NCBI RefSeq assembly: GCF_021283545.2 | Contig: NZ_CP128540.1 | Location: forward strand, 4,623,501-4,687,500 | Length of the DNA: 64,000 bases | Direction of reading: 5' to 3' | Source: Pseudomonas alloputida | Lineage (GTDB): Bacteria; Pseudomonadota; Gammaproteobacteria; Pseudomonadales; Pseudomonadaceae | Part shown: positions 7,778-17,214 of the stretch, in pieces | How the letters are laid out: the number at the start of each line of letters is the position of its first letter | Position numbering within the stretch: the first letter of the stretch is position 1 | Made by a program: the position numbers and the translations under genes | Notes under the pieces: model-generated | Told to the model about the DNA's origin: nothing | The model's database searches: none | Seen by the model: only the letters and a program-made list of their open reading frames with translations

Positions 7778-10132
7778 TCAACCTCCAATGGATGGTGATG
7801 TGGCCACACGCAGGCCTGTCGGGCTGGCAGCGCGCCGTGCAGCGTCGAAGTGCAAGGAAAGGGGCAGCGGCAGAATGAGGTGACCTTCCAGGATGAAGAC
7901 AGAACCTGGAATCGCCCATTTGGCGGTAATCAGCGCGAAACGCGCATCGGCGTCGGCAGATGCAGGGGAATAGCGGCCAGTGGCCTCATCGATCTCGCCA
8001 GTCCCTGCAATTGGCAATGCCCACTGGGTGTCTGGCTGGCCTACCCCATCGAACATACCTGTCAACTGCAGGTCGCCATCGGGCAACTGCTTGACGTCGA
8101 TCACCAGTTCAGGCCGCCGCTGGCGTACCAGCACATAGATTGAACGCGACTCGCTGGTCTCCCGGTTCTGTACCCTGACCTGATCGAGCACGTAGGCCAC
8201 GTTGGCATCCACCTTACTGCCTGCGGTATAGGTGCAACGCCTGCCATCGCCCTCAGCGACGACCGAGCCCCGTCCTTCTTCGCCATCATCGACCACAGAC
8301 CAGTCGAGGTCTCCGGTCTGCGCACCCGCCGTGAGGGTCAGTGTGTCGTCGAAGTAGCAGACCCGGATCAGTGGATTGACCGTCAATGTCGCGGGCGCCA
8401 CAGAGGCCATGCTGATGGCCTGCTTGCTGGTACCCGGGTCGGTGGCGATGATCCGGACCCGCACGGGTTTCCCCGCCATGGCGTGCGCAGGCGGTGCCCG
8501 GTATTCACCGCTGGCGGGGTCGATGCGCCCCAGATCACCGACAGTGCCTGGCAAAGCCTCCAGGGACCATGTCAGCCCTTCACGCGGCGGTTCAACGCTG
8601 AACGTATGCCGCTGCCCGGGTGCCAGCGTCACGGGGCGATCGACGATGCGCATGCCGGCCGTGCCGTAGCCGCTGGCGAACACGGCCATTCCATCGGGTA
8701 ACTGGAAGTCGAACGGTACAAGGCGCTTGCCATCTGCCAGCGACAGACCGGCCATCACCTGTTCCGGGATCATCGCCGTCAACTCCCTGGCCAACCCTTC
8801 AAGTACCGCCTGCTTGACCAGGAAGGCGACAAACGCATAAATCTCCTCTCGCAGGTCCGATGGCGTGTCGCTGGGCAGGCCACTGACTTCCGTCACTTCG
8901 GCCGCCTGCCACGGCCACAAAACCTGCCCTAGCAACATACAACCAGCGCTTTCCTCAGGTGATGCAGGTGCATTCAGGGTGAACACCGTTTGCAGGTCGA
9001 ACTGGAACGTTGCGGTTCGGCTGTACAGGGGACCTGTTGGCTTGGGCTTGTAGGTGAAGGTCAGCGTGCAATGGGACTTCCAGTGCTGGCGGACCTCATC
9101 GTGTTCAAAGGTGACACTCAGAAGGGGCTGAAAATCCGCCAGGGCAGCCCGCGCCTGATCGCTGGCCGGGGCCCCTGCGTCCACGGCAATTTTGAAACCC
9201 TCGCAGGCAAACTGATACTTGTCGCTCTCATAAGTGCTGGGGTACACCTCCAACAGGCCGGCCGTGGCATTCAGCCGCTGCAGGTTATTGTCTTCATCGA
9301 ACTGAGCCTCGAACGCGCCTCCCTCGAGCATCTGCGCCAGGCCCGTGGCGTAAGCTGCACGGTGCAGGAAGCGCGACGTCAGCAACAGTGCGCTGTCGAC
9401 CGGTTGCGCAAGATCATCGGGGAGCAGGAACGGGTAATCGGACTGCTCAGCGGGCAGGTTGCCCACAGAGCCATTGTTGATACCCGCGAATATCACCAGT
9501 GCGGACTTGCCGTCGGCTTTGCTGACGTGGGTGCGTACTTCACTGTGCCGAACCGCCAGGTAGGGGTTGCCAGACAGCGCCTTGAAGTCCGCCAAGGGAT
9601 AGACCTGCCGGGCGCTGCCCAATCCGCTGAGCACCTCCTTGAAGAATCGCCCGGCGGCCTGCCGCTGTGGCAAACCACCGCCCAGGTCCAGCTCGGTGTC
9701 CGTGCCTTCACGCAGGTCGGCGCTCACGCCCTGGGCATCGGCGCTCAGCGGCACTGTCTGAGTGACCGGCAACGGGTCGAGGAGGTCATGAACCGACAGG
9801 CTGAGCAACCCGTCGGTCTTGTCCATGACCAGATGGCTGCCGCCTTCCAATGCCAGGCTTTGCCGGACCTTGGGCGACGTGTAGTTCGCTTGCATATCCA
9901 CCAGTGCGGGCGGCCCCATGCGGTAGCCCGTCAGAATGTGGGTGACATCGGAATCGGGCATGGCGATCTCACCTTCGATATCGCCCAAGGCACTGTCTGG
10001 TTGGCTGCAATGTGCCAACGCGAGCAGGTCATTGATGGCCTCGGGACGCGTGGCGAACGTCAGGTCCCAGTTCAGGTGCTTGTGGTTATGCTTCATCCAG
10101 GTCGTGATGACCGAGAGGTAATTGGTAGGCAT
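7778..10132 (-). CDS. Large paralogue (784 aa) with possible P47/TULIP-like N-terminus and Ig-like C-terminus
   Basis: Second of three tandem paralogues in the operon. It has no signal peptide and no membrane segment. The N-terminus (TTWMKHNHKHLNWDLTFATRPEAINDLLA) has the pattern 'xxWDxxFAxxxxxxN' shared with the two neighbours and reminiscent of clostridial P47/OrfX2 proteins, which have a lipid-binding TULIP fold. Residues ~1-480 form this large region. Residues ~500-784 are two or three Ig-like beta domains (RHTFSVEPPREGLTWSLE; LIRVCYFDDTLTLTAGAQTGDLDWSVVDDGEEGRG). The shared mark of the C-terminal end is a 'GxxILPLPLxxH' segment. The function is unknown. The P47 relation is a hypothesis from pattern only. 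Confidence 0.6.
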   Translation of the reverse strand: MPTNYLSVITTWMKHNHKHLNWDLTFATRPEAINDLLALAHCSQPDSALGDIEGEIAMPDSDVTHILTGYRMGPPALVDMQANYTSPKVRQSLALEGGSHLVMDKTDGLLSLSVHDLLDPLPVTQTVPLSADAQGVSADLREGTDTELDLGGGLPQRQAAGRFFKEVLSGLGSARQVYPLADFKALSGNPYLAVRHSEVRTHVSKADGKSALVIFAGINNGSVGNLPAEQSDYPFLLPDDLAQPVDSALLLTSRFLHRAAYATGLAQMLEGGAFEAQFDEDNNLQRLNATAGLLEVYPSTYESDKYQFACEGFKIAVDAGAPASDQARAALADFQPLLSVTFEHDEVRQHWKSHCTLTFTYKPKPTGPLYSRTATFQFDLQTVFTLNAPASPEESAGCMLLGQVLWPWQAAEVTEVSGLPSDTPSDLREEIYAFVAFLVKQAVLEGLARELTAMIPEQVMAGLSLADGKRLVPFDFQLPDGMAVFASGYGTAGMRIVDRPVTLAPGQRHTFSVEPPREGLTWSLEALPGTVGDLGRIDPASGEYRAPPAHAMAGKPVRVRIIATDPGTSKQAISMASVAPATLTVNPLIRVCYFDDTLTLTAGAQTGDLDWSVVDDGEEGRGSVVAEGDGRRCTYTAGSKVDANVAYVLDQVRVQNRETSESRSIYVLVRQRRPELVIDVKQLPDGDLQLTGMFDGVGQPDTQWALPIAGTGEIDEATGRYSPASADADARFALITAKWAIPGSVFILEGHLILPLPLSLHFDAARRAASPTGLRVATSPSIGG

Positions 10133-10191
10133 GATGTGGCCCCGCTCAACTGGAGTGCTGAAAGGTATGGGTTTAGGTGAACGCCGGTTGA

Positions 10192-12657
10192 CTACCTGCG
10201 CGTTGCCCGTTGCGCTGCCTGCTCAAGGGCCTGATAGGCTTGACTGTGCTGCCCCAGCGGCAGCGGCAGCACGATGAAACCCTCGAGCGTGATGGGTAAG
10301 TCGGGGGAGAGCCTCCAGACCGCACCAACCACGCAGAAATGTGCGGGGCTCGCGGCGTCGGCCTGGTAGTAAGGCTTGCCGTCTTCATCGATATCGATCT
10401 GCCCCGGGCCATGCACCACCGTCAACTGGTCGACACCTGACGCCTCGCTGAAATGGATCGACAGCCACACCCTGGCGTGTTGTTCATCGCGCTTGTCCAC
10501 CACCACATCAGAGGGACGTTTCAGGGTCATCTGGGTAACGATGCACAGCGTCCGGTGCTCATTGGTCAAGCTGTTACGGACCTCGACTTCTTCGACGATG
10601 AATGACTTGTCGGGCAGGTTCTCGCCGGGGATATAGCGATTGGCCGTGCCCGATTCCTGCGCCAGCCTGCCATGGGGTGAAGCGCCGAGGATGCGCCATT
10701 GCAGCGGTCCTTCAGCGACACTGTCCGCCTTGAGGCTGACGCCCTCATCGCCCACCTGGCAGACTGACAGCAATGGGCTGACCTGCAGCGCGTTCTTGAC
10801 CACGGTGAGCAGGGCCGAACTGGCAAAGCCTGAGCCTGGAACAGTGGCAGTGACACGCACCCTGGTAAATTCACCTTCGATGCCCGTGGCCCCGGGCGCC
10901 AGATACAGGCCATGGGTGTGTTGGTCGAAATGGCCCGGGTCATCCGAGGAGCCCTCTACCGACTCGGCCGACCAGGTTACGTTGGCTTGCGCCGGGACGG
11001 TGGCAAGCTGCAACGTGCTGCCGTGGGTCACGATTTTTTCCAGGGGGGTGACGGCGAACGTGGTCAGCTGTGGAGCGACGCCGCCAAAACAGGCAATGTC
11101 GCGGGGCATGTGCCGCTCGCCTGCGAGTATCGCGCCACCAAAGTTCAGTTTGATGGTCTTATCGATCAATTCCTCCATGTACAGGTCTAAACGAAGGTCC
11201 TTGGCGAGTGCGGCTCTTGCTGCGGCAAGGGGGCCGCGATCGGAGCTCAGCGAGACAAATGAAACATTCGGCGCTGCAACTCCCCAAAGTACATGAAAAA
11301 GGCTCAACGCGCTGATCTGATCTTCGTAGGGGTCCCCTTCAAATTTAAACGAACCGTCCTGTTTGGGGTATATTTTGTGCTTATACTCTTCAAGTTTCAA
11401 CGTAGCGCCTTGCAGGTCTTGTATCTGCCAACTGGCTGTTATTTCCACATTGATTTCAGCATGCCAGAGCCCCACGCACGCGTGCCCCCACGTCCAGGAC
11501 TGCGGCGTGGCGACGATTTCTTCATATCGGGTAAAATCCGCAGTGGCTGTATGAACGGTGACCAGTTCCATGGACACACGGTCCCCTGACACCCGAAACT
11601 TCAGCACATCCTTGAGCGACAGCTCATCGGTAATCAAATCGATGTACGCCCGACAATCAACACTACCGCGCCAGTAAGACTCATAGTAAGGACTAACAAA
11701 ACTTTCTTTCTCTGCGGCGATCACACCTGCAATGGCAGTCGCTGTCAGATCACCGTTTTCTGCACGTTCAAATTCAAATTCAACATTCGTGAAAAACTCC
11801 AATGGCAGTTTGCTTAACACGGTAGCCAACGCCACCCAGGCCTTATCAAGCAGTACCGTCGCCGAGTAATCACCGTTGTCATCGGGAATCAAGTAACGGT
11901 ATTCCGGGCCAGGCATATTCTGCGGCCCGTTACTGGGCCCCATGGCGACCAGCCCCACGAGCGCACCGTCCACGTCAGCGGCGTCATCGCTCTCCATCGG
12001 GGCCAGGGCGACCGAGGGGTTACGCTGGGTACGCAGGATGAACGACTCGGGCCGCATCAGGTCATTTTCGCCATGTTCGATGCTGCCGAATGACCAGACA
12101 CGTTGATGGTCCGGCAACCCCCGAAACAGCTCCTTGAAGAAGTCCCCCCCCAGCTCGCGAACGCGCCTGGAATCCGAGAAGGTCACTACAAAGTCATCAC
12201 TGTTGTGCAAGTCCAGCGTCAATGCGCCGTTGTCAGCGACATAGCCAGGCACGTCGGACAGTTCCAGACGCAGGCGCAGCTCTGGCCCGACCAGAGGTTC
12301 TATCCGATCGATCCGCTGTGGGTACCAATGGGCCCCCACCTGCTTCAGCCCTCCCTGGTTGCCGCCGAGTATTTTCATACGCAGGCTGGCACGCGAACCG
12401 GTGATATCGGCATTATCGAATGACAACCGCGGGTGATCCAGAACAAAGTTCTGCATATAAACCTTGTAACCATTGTCCGGCGCCGTCTCACCGCTGATAG
12501 GGTCCAGGTAAGCGCTGGTCTTGAAGCGCCGTATATATTCCTGGGTCAATAAAGCGTCCGCCTTGTCCTTCTGGATAGCGAAAATCGTATTCCACCCCAA
12601 CATCCGGTAGTCAGACTGCAACCACTCCAGCAAATCCTGTTTCGAATTGCTCGACAT
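10192..12657 (-). CDS. Large paralogue (821 aa), same family as the downstream gene
   Basis: The ATG at 12657 has GAGGTG at good spacing. The N-terminus reads MSSNSKQDLLEWLQSDYRMLGW followed by NTIFAIQKDKADALL, the same pattern as both downstream copies. Residues ~1-530 form the large N-terminal region, with a conserved 'xxFFKELFRGLPD' segment that corresponds to 'GRFFKEVLSGLG' in the 784-aa protein. Residues ~560-800 are Ig-like strands (LEKIVTHGSTLQLATVPAQANVTWSAE; LSVCQVGDEGVSLKA), ending 'EGFIVLPLPLGQHS'. There is no secretion signal, so release would need lysis, a phage-like device or an unknown route. It sits 59 nt upstream of the 784-aa gene. Tandem divergent duplicates in one operon suggest subunits of one complex or diversifying variants. 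Confidence 0.6.
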   Translation of the reverse strand: MSSNSKQDLLEWLQSDYRMLGWNTIFAIQKDKADALLTQEYIRRFKTSAYLDPISGETAPDNGYKVYMQNFVLDHPRLSFDNADITGSRASLRMKILGGNQGGLKQVGAHWYPQRIDRIEPLVGPELRLRLELSDVPGYVADNGALTLDLHNSDDFVVTFSDSRRVRELGGDFFKELFRGLPDHQRVWSFGSIEHGENDLMRPESFILRTQRNPSVALAPMESDDAADVDGALVGLVAMGPSNGPQNMPGPEYRYLIPDDNGDYSATVLLDKAWVALATVLSKLPLEFFTNVEFEFERAENGDLTATAIAGVIAAEKESFVSPYYESYWRGSVDCRAYIDLITDELSLKDVLKFRVSGDRVSMELVTVHTATADFTRYEEIVATPQSWTWGHACVGLWHAEINVEITASWQIQDLQGATLKLEEYKHKIYPKQDGSFKFEGDPYEDQISALSLFHVLWGVAAPNVSFVSLSSDRGPLAAARAALAKDLRLDLYMEELIDKTIKLNFGGAILAGERHMPRDIACFGGVAPQLTTFAVTPLEKIVTHGSTLQLATVPAQANVTWSAESVEGSSDDPGHFDQHTHGLYLAPGATGIEGEFTRVRVTATVPGSGFASSALLTVVKNALQVSPLLSVCQVGDEGVSLKADSVAEGPLQWRILGASPHGRLAQESGTANRYIPGENLPDKSFIVEEVEVRNSLTNEHRTLCIVTQMTLKRPSDVVVDKRDEQHARVWLSIHFSEASGVDQLTVVHGPGQIDIDEDGKPYYQADAASPAHFCVVGAVWRLSPDLPITLEGFIVLPLPLGQHSQAYQALEQAAQRATRR

Positions 12658-12695
12658 AAATCACCTCACATTTACACACACGCAGGCGCGTCTGT

Positions 12696-13781
12696 TTAAG
12701 AAACCAGCTTAAGATCAACGATTGGAAATGCCCGCCAGGTTTCGCCGTCATCGAAACTTGCAGATACGGTCAATCTGAAATCTTTGCCTAAGTCCAAGTT
12801 CCCGAGAAACTGTTTGGGCAGGTAGGCTTTAATAACGCCATCAGAATATTCGTCGTATGTCACCGCCTCGGTGGGGGGGCGCAGAATATGCGTGACATCC
12901 TGGCCAGATGCCGAACGGCCTAGCGCCTCGATACCCAGCAATTGCCCTTCTGCCATGAACGTCCAAAAAGGCAGCGTGCACAAAGCGCCACCCACTGGAA
13001 CCTCATGCAGTTTCAATTCCCGGTTCTCGGCACCTTCGACCTGAATTATCGGGTAGCTGCGCTGATCGAAATCGCTTACCCGCAGCTCGAACTTTTCTGA
13101 TGTGCGTGGCGTTTCGCCGGCGCGGGTGACGGTGTAGTACACCCACAGACGTCTACCCAGATTGGCGGCCATGGCCGACCGCGGCACCGTGAACAGGCGT
13201 GTGTCACCTGACGGCGGCCGGGGAACGATGGCTGCCCCCGTGCTGCCGTGCCCTTCCCAATGCAGGTTGACGGTCGGCGCAGGCTCCGCGCCATCACCCA
13301 GCTCGGCCTCTGCCGGGATTCGCACTTTGGCGCCAGACTCCAGCCTGCTTGGATGGACCACGCCCTGGTACGACGCGTCACCGTCTTCCTGCGTGGCGTC
13401 CGGGATTATCGGTAAAGGCAGGTAAAGCTTGCGCTGCAAGACCAGATCCAGCACTTGGGAGCGCCTCTGCGCGCCCTGACGCGAAAACTCATAGCTGAAC
13501 GCGAACCGCTTGCCGCGGTTGACCTCGCTCTGCAGCCACTCCCGCTCCAGGTGGAAGGTCAAGCGTTTGCTGTCCACCGAACTCGCATCCACACGCAGGC
13601 TGCGCAGCGTCACCTCCGGCCCTACGGCATAGAGCACCAGCGAATCGCCCAATTCCAGCTCCGGATATGCGATGAACCTGATCAACACGGACTGGGTCAC
13701 ATCGATCGTGCTGCCAACCCATGAGCTGGCCAGCTGGCGCCTGGAATACGCCCTGGTGAACGGGTTGTTGTGCGTGAGCAA
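12696..13781 (-). CDS. Ig-like repeat protein truncated at its 5' end
   Basis: The genuine protein sequence begins around 'IAYPELELGDSLVLYAVG' (near 13680). Everything upstream of that in the frame is antisense to the facing rhs gene and is not expected to be native. The remainder contains two or more beta-sandwich units (SGAKVRIPAEAELGDG...VNLHWEGHG; DLGKDFRLTVSASFDDGETWRAFP). Its last ~120 residues resemble the end of the 504-aa protein at 21.7-23.2 kb (RVSVEVSFDDKLSWLKFPD), so the two are family members. It lies 38 nt upstream of the 821-aa gene and is the first surviving gene of the operon. The native start and promoter appear lost; GTG or TTG codons near 13695 could serve as starts. Confidence 0.55.
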   Translation of the reverse strand: MLTHNNPFTRAYSRRQLASSWVGSTIDVTQSVLIRFIAYPELELGDSLVLYAVGPEVTLRSLRVDASSVDSKRLTFHLEREWLQSEVNRGKRFAFSYEFSRQGAQRRSQVLDLVLQRKLYLPLPIIPDATQEDGDASYQGVVHPSRLESGAKVRIPAEAELGDGAEPAPTVNLHWEGHGSTGAAIVPRPPSGDTRLFTVPRSAMAANLGRRLWVYYTVTRAGETPRTSEKFELRVSDFDQRSYPIIQVEGAENRELKLHEVPVGGALCTLPFWTFMAEGQLLGIEALGRSASGQDVTHILRPPTEAVTYDEYSDGVIKAYLPKQFLGNLDLGKDFRLTVSASFDDGETWRAFPIVDLKLVS

Positions 13782-16700
13782 GGTCGAGCCCCCGACCGGT
13801 GCCCGTGAATATCTCTACTACCAGGACCGTGGCCATCTGTTCCCCGGTGACGCCCGGCCCCCCCTGCCGCGCGTGACCCGGCACGTCATCGAACCGCGCG
13901 GTGGCCAACCTGCGTTCCAGCGAACCTATACCTATCCGGGCTTGAACAACTTTCTGGGTTACGGCGCCGGGATCGGTTGGTCTGACAACGGGCTGGACAA
14001 CCTGTACGAGTCGAAACGGTACGACTATGAGTATCAAACGGTCGAAACCTTGCGCGACGAGGACGGAACGGCACTGCGCGACATCACCCGCACCTTCAAC
14101 CGCTTCCATCTGCTGACCTCGACCAGAACCGTGCAGAACAACTGCGTACATGAAGTCACCATGCAGTACAACATCAAGGACGTCCCCTTCAATCAACAGG
14201 TGTCGACCCTGCAAATGCCGATCAGGGAACAGACACGCTGGTCGCTGGCGGACAACATCACGCGCAGCCGACTTGAAACCGTCGAAACCACCTACGATAC
14301 ATCGGGCAACATCATCTGGCGCAAACTCGCCAACGGCGTGACCGAGACCCAAGAGTGGTATGGCACCCAAGCGGAAGATGACTACCCCGGTGATGCCAAT
14401 GGTTTCGTTCGTCACCTGAAGAGCAAAACCACCACCCCGGCGAGCAGCGGCCGGGGGCAAGCCCCTGTTCTCACTCAGCACTACCGCTACAAGGCGCTGG
14501 CGCCACTGGCAGGCAACGCCATCACCCTCAACCCGATGATTGTCGAGCACAGTGAAACCCTGACGCATGCGCACGATCCGGCGCATCCCCTGGAAGAGAA
14601 AATTTACTATTACCTCGATGCGCCCAAGTCCAGCCTGCGGCACGGCCGTCGCTATCAGGAGGTGGTGAAACGCAACAAGCTGGAAACCACCACCCAGTAC
14701 CAGTTCAATTCACTGCTAGACCCTCTGGGCGGCCATCAGGTACTGGAAACCCGCAAGACCCTCTTTGGTTACGACGGCGCGCAACGGTCCACCGTTCAAC
14801 GGCGCTCGCTGCTGCATGGCGAGAAGCTCTACGAACTCAACGAGAACGGGGTTCACACACAATGGGCGTACGACGCCCTGCGCCGAGTCACCGAGGAAAG
14901 GGTATCGCCAGAGACACCGTTCGGCGCGCAGTACTTCGACGGCCTGGACCGCCTGATAGGGACCACCACCGGTGACCGGACGGAGTACTTCCTGTTCCGC
15001 GACGGTGAATCGATACCGCGCCAACGCATCAACCCCGCTGGCGAGACCATCGAGCAGGACTACAACCTGCAGCTGACCAATGAGCCGATCAGCAACACCG
15101 CGCCCGAGGAACACGCCAGCTTCGCCTACGACCCTGTCAGCGCCCGATTGCTGAGCGACGACAACCGGCAATGCGCACGGCGCTTCGAATACAACAAAGC
15201 CAATCAGCTGACCGCCGAACACTGGGAGGACAAGCGCGACGGCAAGACCTGGAGCCGCATTCATAGCAGCACCTTGCAAGATCGTCTGAAGAACACCCAC
15301 GAACCCTACGGTGAAGACACCACCCATGAATACGACGCCCAGGGCCGCCTGGTCTCAACCCTTCAGGGGCAGCTGCAGGCCGAGTTCAAATACGATGATC
15401 TGGGCCGCATAGAACTCATCACAAGCCATGACCGAGCCAGCGCACAGGCCCTGGAAACCAAGATCGAGTACGACGACCAGGACCGTGAAGTCAAACGCAC
15501 CTGGCGTCAGCCCGGGCAGCCAGAACGCACACAGGAAACCGTCTGGGACAAGGATGACCTCCTGCTCAGCCGCACCCTGCAGGTCGGCGGAGTATCGCGA
15601 CTGGTCGAAAAGTTCGGTTACGACAGCCATGCACGCCTGAACATGTACAACTGCACAGGGCCGGACCAACCTCGCGATGCGCTGGGCCGCAGCATCGCCA
15701 TGCAGGTGTTCAACTTCGATGCCTACAACAACATCGAGTTGACCGTCACTTCCTTCACAGGTGGGCCGGCCGCTGAACGCGCCACGTTCATTCATGCCGA
15801 ACGCGACCCCTGCCAGCTGCAGCGTATCGAGTACACACCGCCGCGCACCGCGCCCAATCCTGAGTTCAGCTACGATGCCAATGGCAACCTGACCCGAGAC
15901 GAGCAAGCCCGGCCAATTCGCTACGACAGCCAGAACCGGTTGCTGGGCCTTAACGACAGCGGCGCCCCGGACACCTATGGCTACGACGCAGGCGGCTTGC
16001 TGGTCAGCAGGCCCGAGGCCGGCGAGCGCACGCTGCTGCTGCATGACGGCCAGCGTTTGCGCATGGCCGTGCGTGACAGCCTGCAAACCCTGTACCTGCA
16101 TCATGACGAGCAGGCGCTGGGCCAGCAGCAGAAAGGCACTGGTGCGCAATCGCCCCTGCTGCTGCACACCAGTGCCAGCCACAGCGTGATCGCCGAGAGC
16201 CAGGCCGGCAGCACGCGCGCCGTCCGTTATACCGCCTATGGCGAGCGGCACGCCGACGATCCACTGCTCGGCACCCTGGGCTACAACGGCGAAGCGCTCG
16301 ATCCCGACAGCGGCTGGTACCTGCTCGGTAGCGGCTACCGCGCCTACAACCCGGTGCTGATGCGCTTTCACAGCCCCGACGCACTCAGCCCCTTCGGCGC
16401 GGGGGGGCTGAACTACTACGGCTATTGCCAAGGCAACCCGATAACCTTCCGCGACCCGACCGGGCATTACAGCATCGGCTACAGCGGGCAAAGCCGATCG
16501 CTGGCAGACCTGAATAGCTACAGCATCTGGCGGGGCAAGGCCTTAGGTGCGATCGGCTGGACGGGGATAGGCCTGGGCATACTCTTCGCCGCAGTTGCCT
16601 CCGTGGCCGCCGTCGTGGTGACAGGTGGCGTAGCTGCGCCGGCAATCGCGGCTGCCTGGGCAGCCGCCGGTGGCGGCATCAGTGGCGCGGGTGCGGCACT

Positions 16701-17142
16701 TTCGGCAGGTGTCGGGGCAATTGCCAGCGTATCGCTCGCCGTCGGCATCAAGTTGGCGGCCGCGGTGGCTACAGCCACGTTGTCAGTCACCGGTACGGCG
16801 CTCCAAACGGAAGCGATACTTTCGGGGCATGAAAAGCGGAACAATATTGGGACAATCCTGAATTACTCGGCAGCTATCTTGGGGCTTGCGGTGGGCGCGA
16901 TGCAGTTGATTGCAAAAATACCAAATCTTGCATGGCGCGCTGGCAGTTATACAGTCACAACGATCACCGACGACCCTCTAATAAACAGCGGGAAAACCCT
17001 ATCCGAATTAAAAATGGCAAGGCAAATCATCCACCCAAGAAGCCCTGTCTCAGTCTCAAAATCCAAGCATTTCTTCCCCGTAGCAGAGGATATTCCAGTC
17101 GGCCATAAAATATATTTACCGTCTACAGAAATCAGACGCTAA
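13672..17142 (+). CDS. Rhs protein with core and toxin tip, 5'-truncated and internally deleted
   Basis: The 1156-aa frame aligns with the other Rhs protein only from 'VTSIVLPTHELASWRLEY', equivalent to about residue 240 there. The ATG at 13672 has no ribosome binding site. A further ~240 residues are absent in frame near position 14930 (PETPFGAQ joined to YFDGLDRL). The core is complete: LLHDGQRLRMAV, LGYNGEALDPDSGWYLLGSGYRAYNPVLMRFHSPD, ending in DPTGHYS near 16453-16470. The ~220-residue tip starts with a long hydrophobic Ala/Gly-rich stretch (likely membrane-active or translocation helices) and ends in a more AT-rich segment (about 16950-17142) of unrecognised type. No immunity-like gene follows. 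This looks like a displaced, probably unexpressed toxin reservoir. Confidence 0.75.
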   Translation: MNLINTDWVTSIVLPTHELASWRLEYALVNGLLCVSKVEPPTGAREYLYYQDRGHLFPGDARPPLPRVTRHVIEPRGGQPAFQRTYTYPGLNNFLGYGAGIGWSDNGLDNLYESKRYDYEYQTVETLRDEDGTALRDITRTFNRFHLLTSTRTVQNNCVHEVTMQYNIKDVPFNQQVSTLQMPIREQTRWSLADNITRSRLETVETTYDTSGNIIWRKLANGVTETQEWYGTQAEDDYPGDANGFVRHLKSKTTTPASSGRGQAPVLTQHYRYKALAPLAGNAITLNPMIVEHSETLTHAHDPAHPLEEKIYYYLDAPKSSLRHGRRYQEVVKRNKLETTTQYQFNSLLDPLGGHQVLETRKTLFGYDGAQRSTVQRRSLLHGEKLYELNENGVHTQWAYDALRRVTEERVSPETPFGAQYFDGLDRLIGTTTGDRTEYFLFRDGESIPRQRINPAGETIEQDYNLQLTNEPISNTAPEEHASFAYDPVSARLLSDDNRQCARRFEYNKANQLTAEHWEDKRDGKTWSRIHSSTLQDRLKNTHEPYGEDTTHEYDAQGRLVSTLQGQLQAEFKYDDLGRIELITSHDRASAQALETKIEYDDQDREVKRTWRQPGQPERTQETVWDKDDLLLSRTLQVGGVSRLVEKFGYDSHARLNMYNCTGPDQPRDALGRSIAMQVFNFDAYNNIELTVTSFTGGPAAERATFIHAERDPCQLQRIEYTPPRTAPNPEFSYDANGNLTRDEQARPIRYDSQNRLLGLNDSGAPDTYGYDAGGLLVSRPEAGERTLLLHDGQRLRMAVRDSLQTLYLHHDEQALGQQQKGTGAQSPLLLHTSASHSVIAESQAGSTRAVRYTAYGERHADDPLLGTLGYNGEALDPDSGWYLLGSGYRAYNPVLMRFHSPDALSPFGAGGLNYYGYCQGNPITFRDPTGHYSIGYSGQSRSLADLNSYSIWRGKALGAIGWTGIGLGILFAAVASVAAVVVTGGVAAPAIAAAWAAAGGGISGAGAALSAGVGAIASVSLAVGIKLAAAVATATLSVTGTALQTEAILSGHEKRNNIGTILNYSAAILGLAVGAMQLIAKIPNLAWRAGSYTVTTITDDPLINSGKTLSELKMARQIIHPRSPVSVSKSKHFFPVAEDIPVGHKIYLPSTEIRR

Positions 17143-17214
17143 ATAACAAACCGAAACACAAAACCCGTCACTGCAGTTAAACACTTCAGGCAGGCATACT
17201 TGTTGGAGACAACA

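Noticed and set aside
13489..14643. 384-aa minus-strand frame across the head-to-head junction
   Set aside because: It is mostly antisense to the rhs gene, whose YD repeats are unmistakable.
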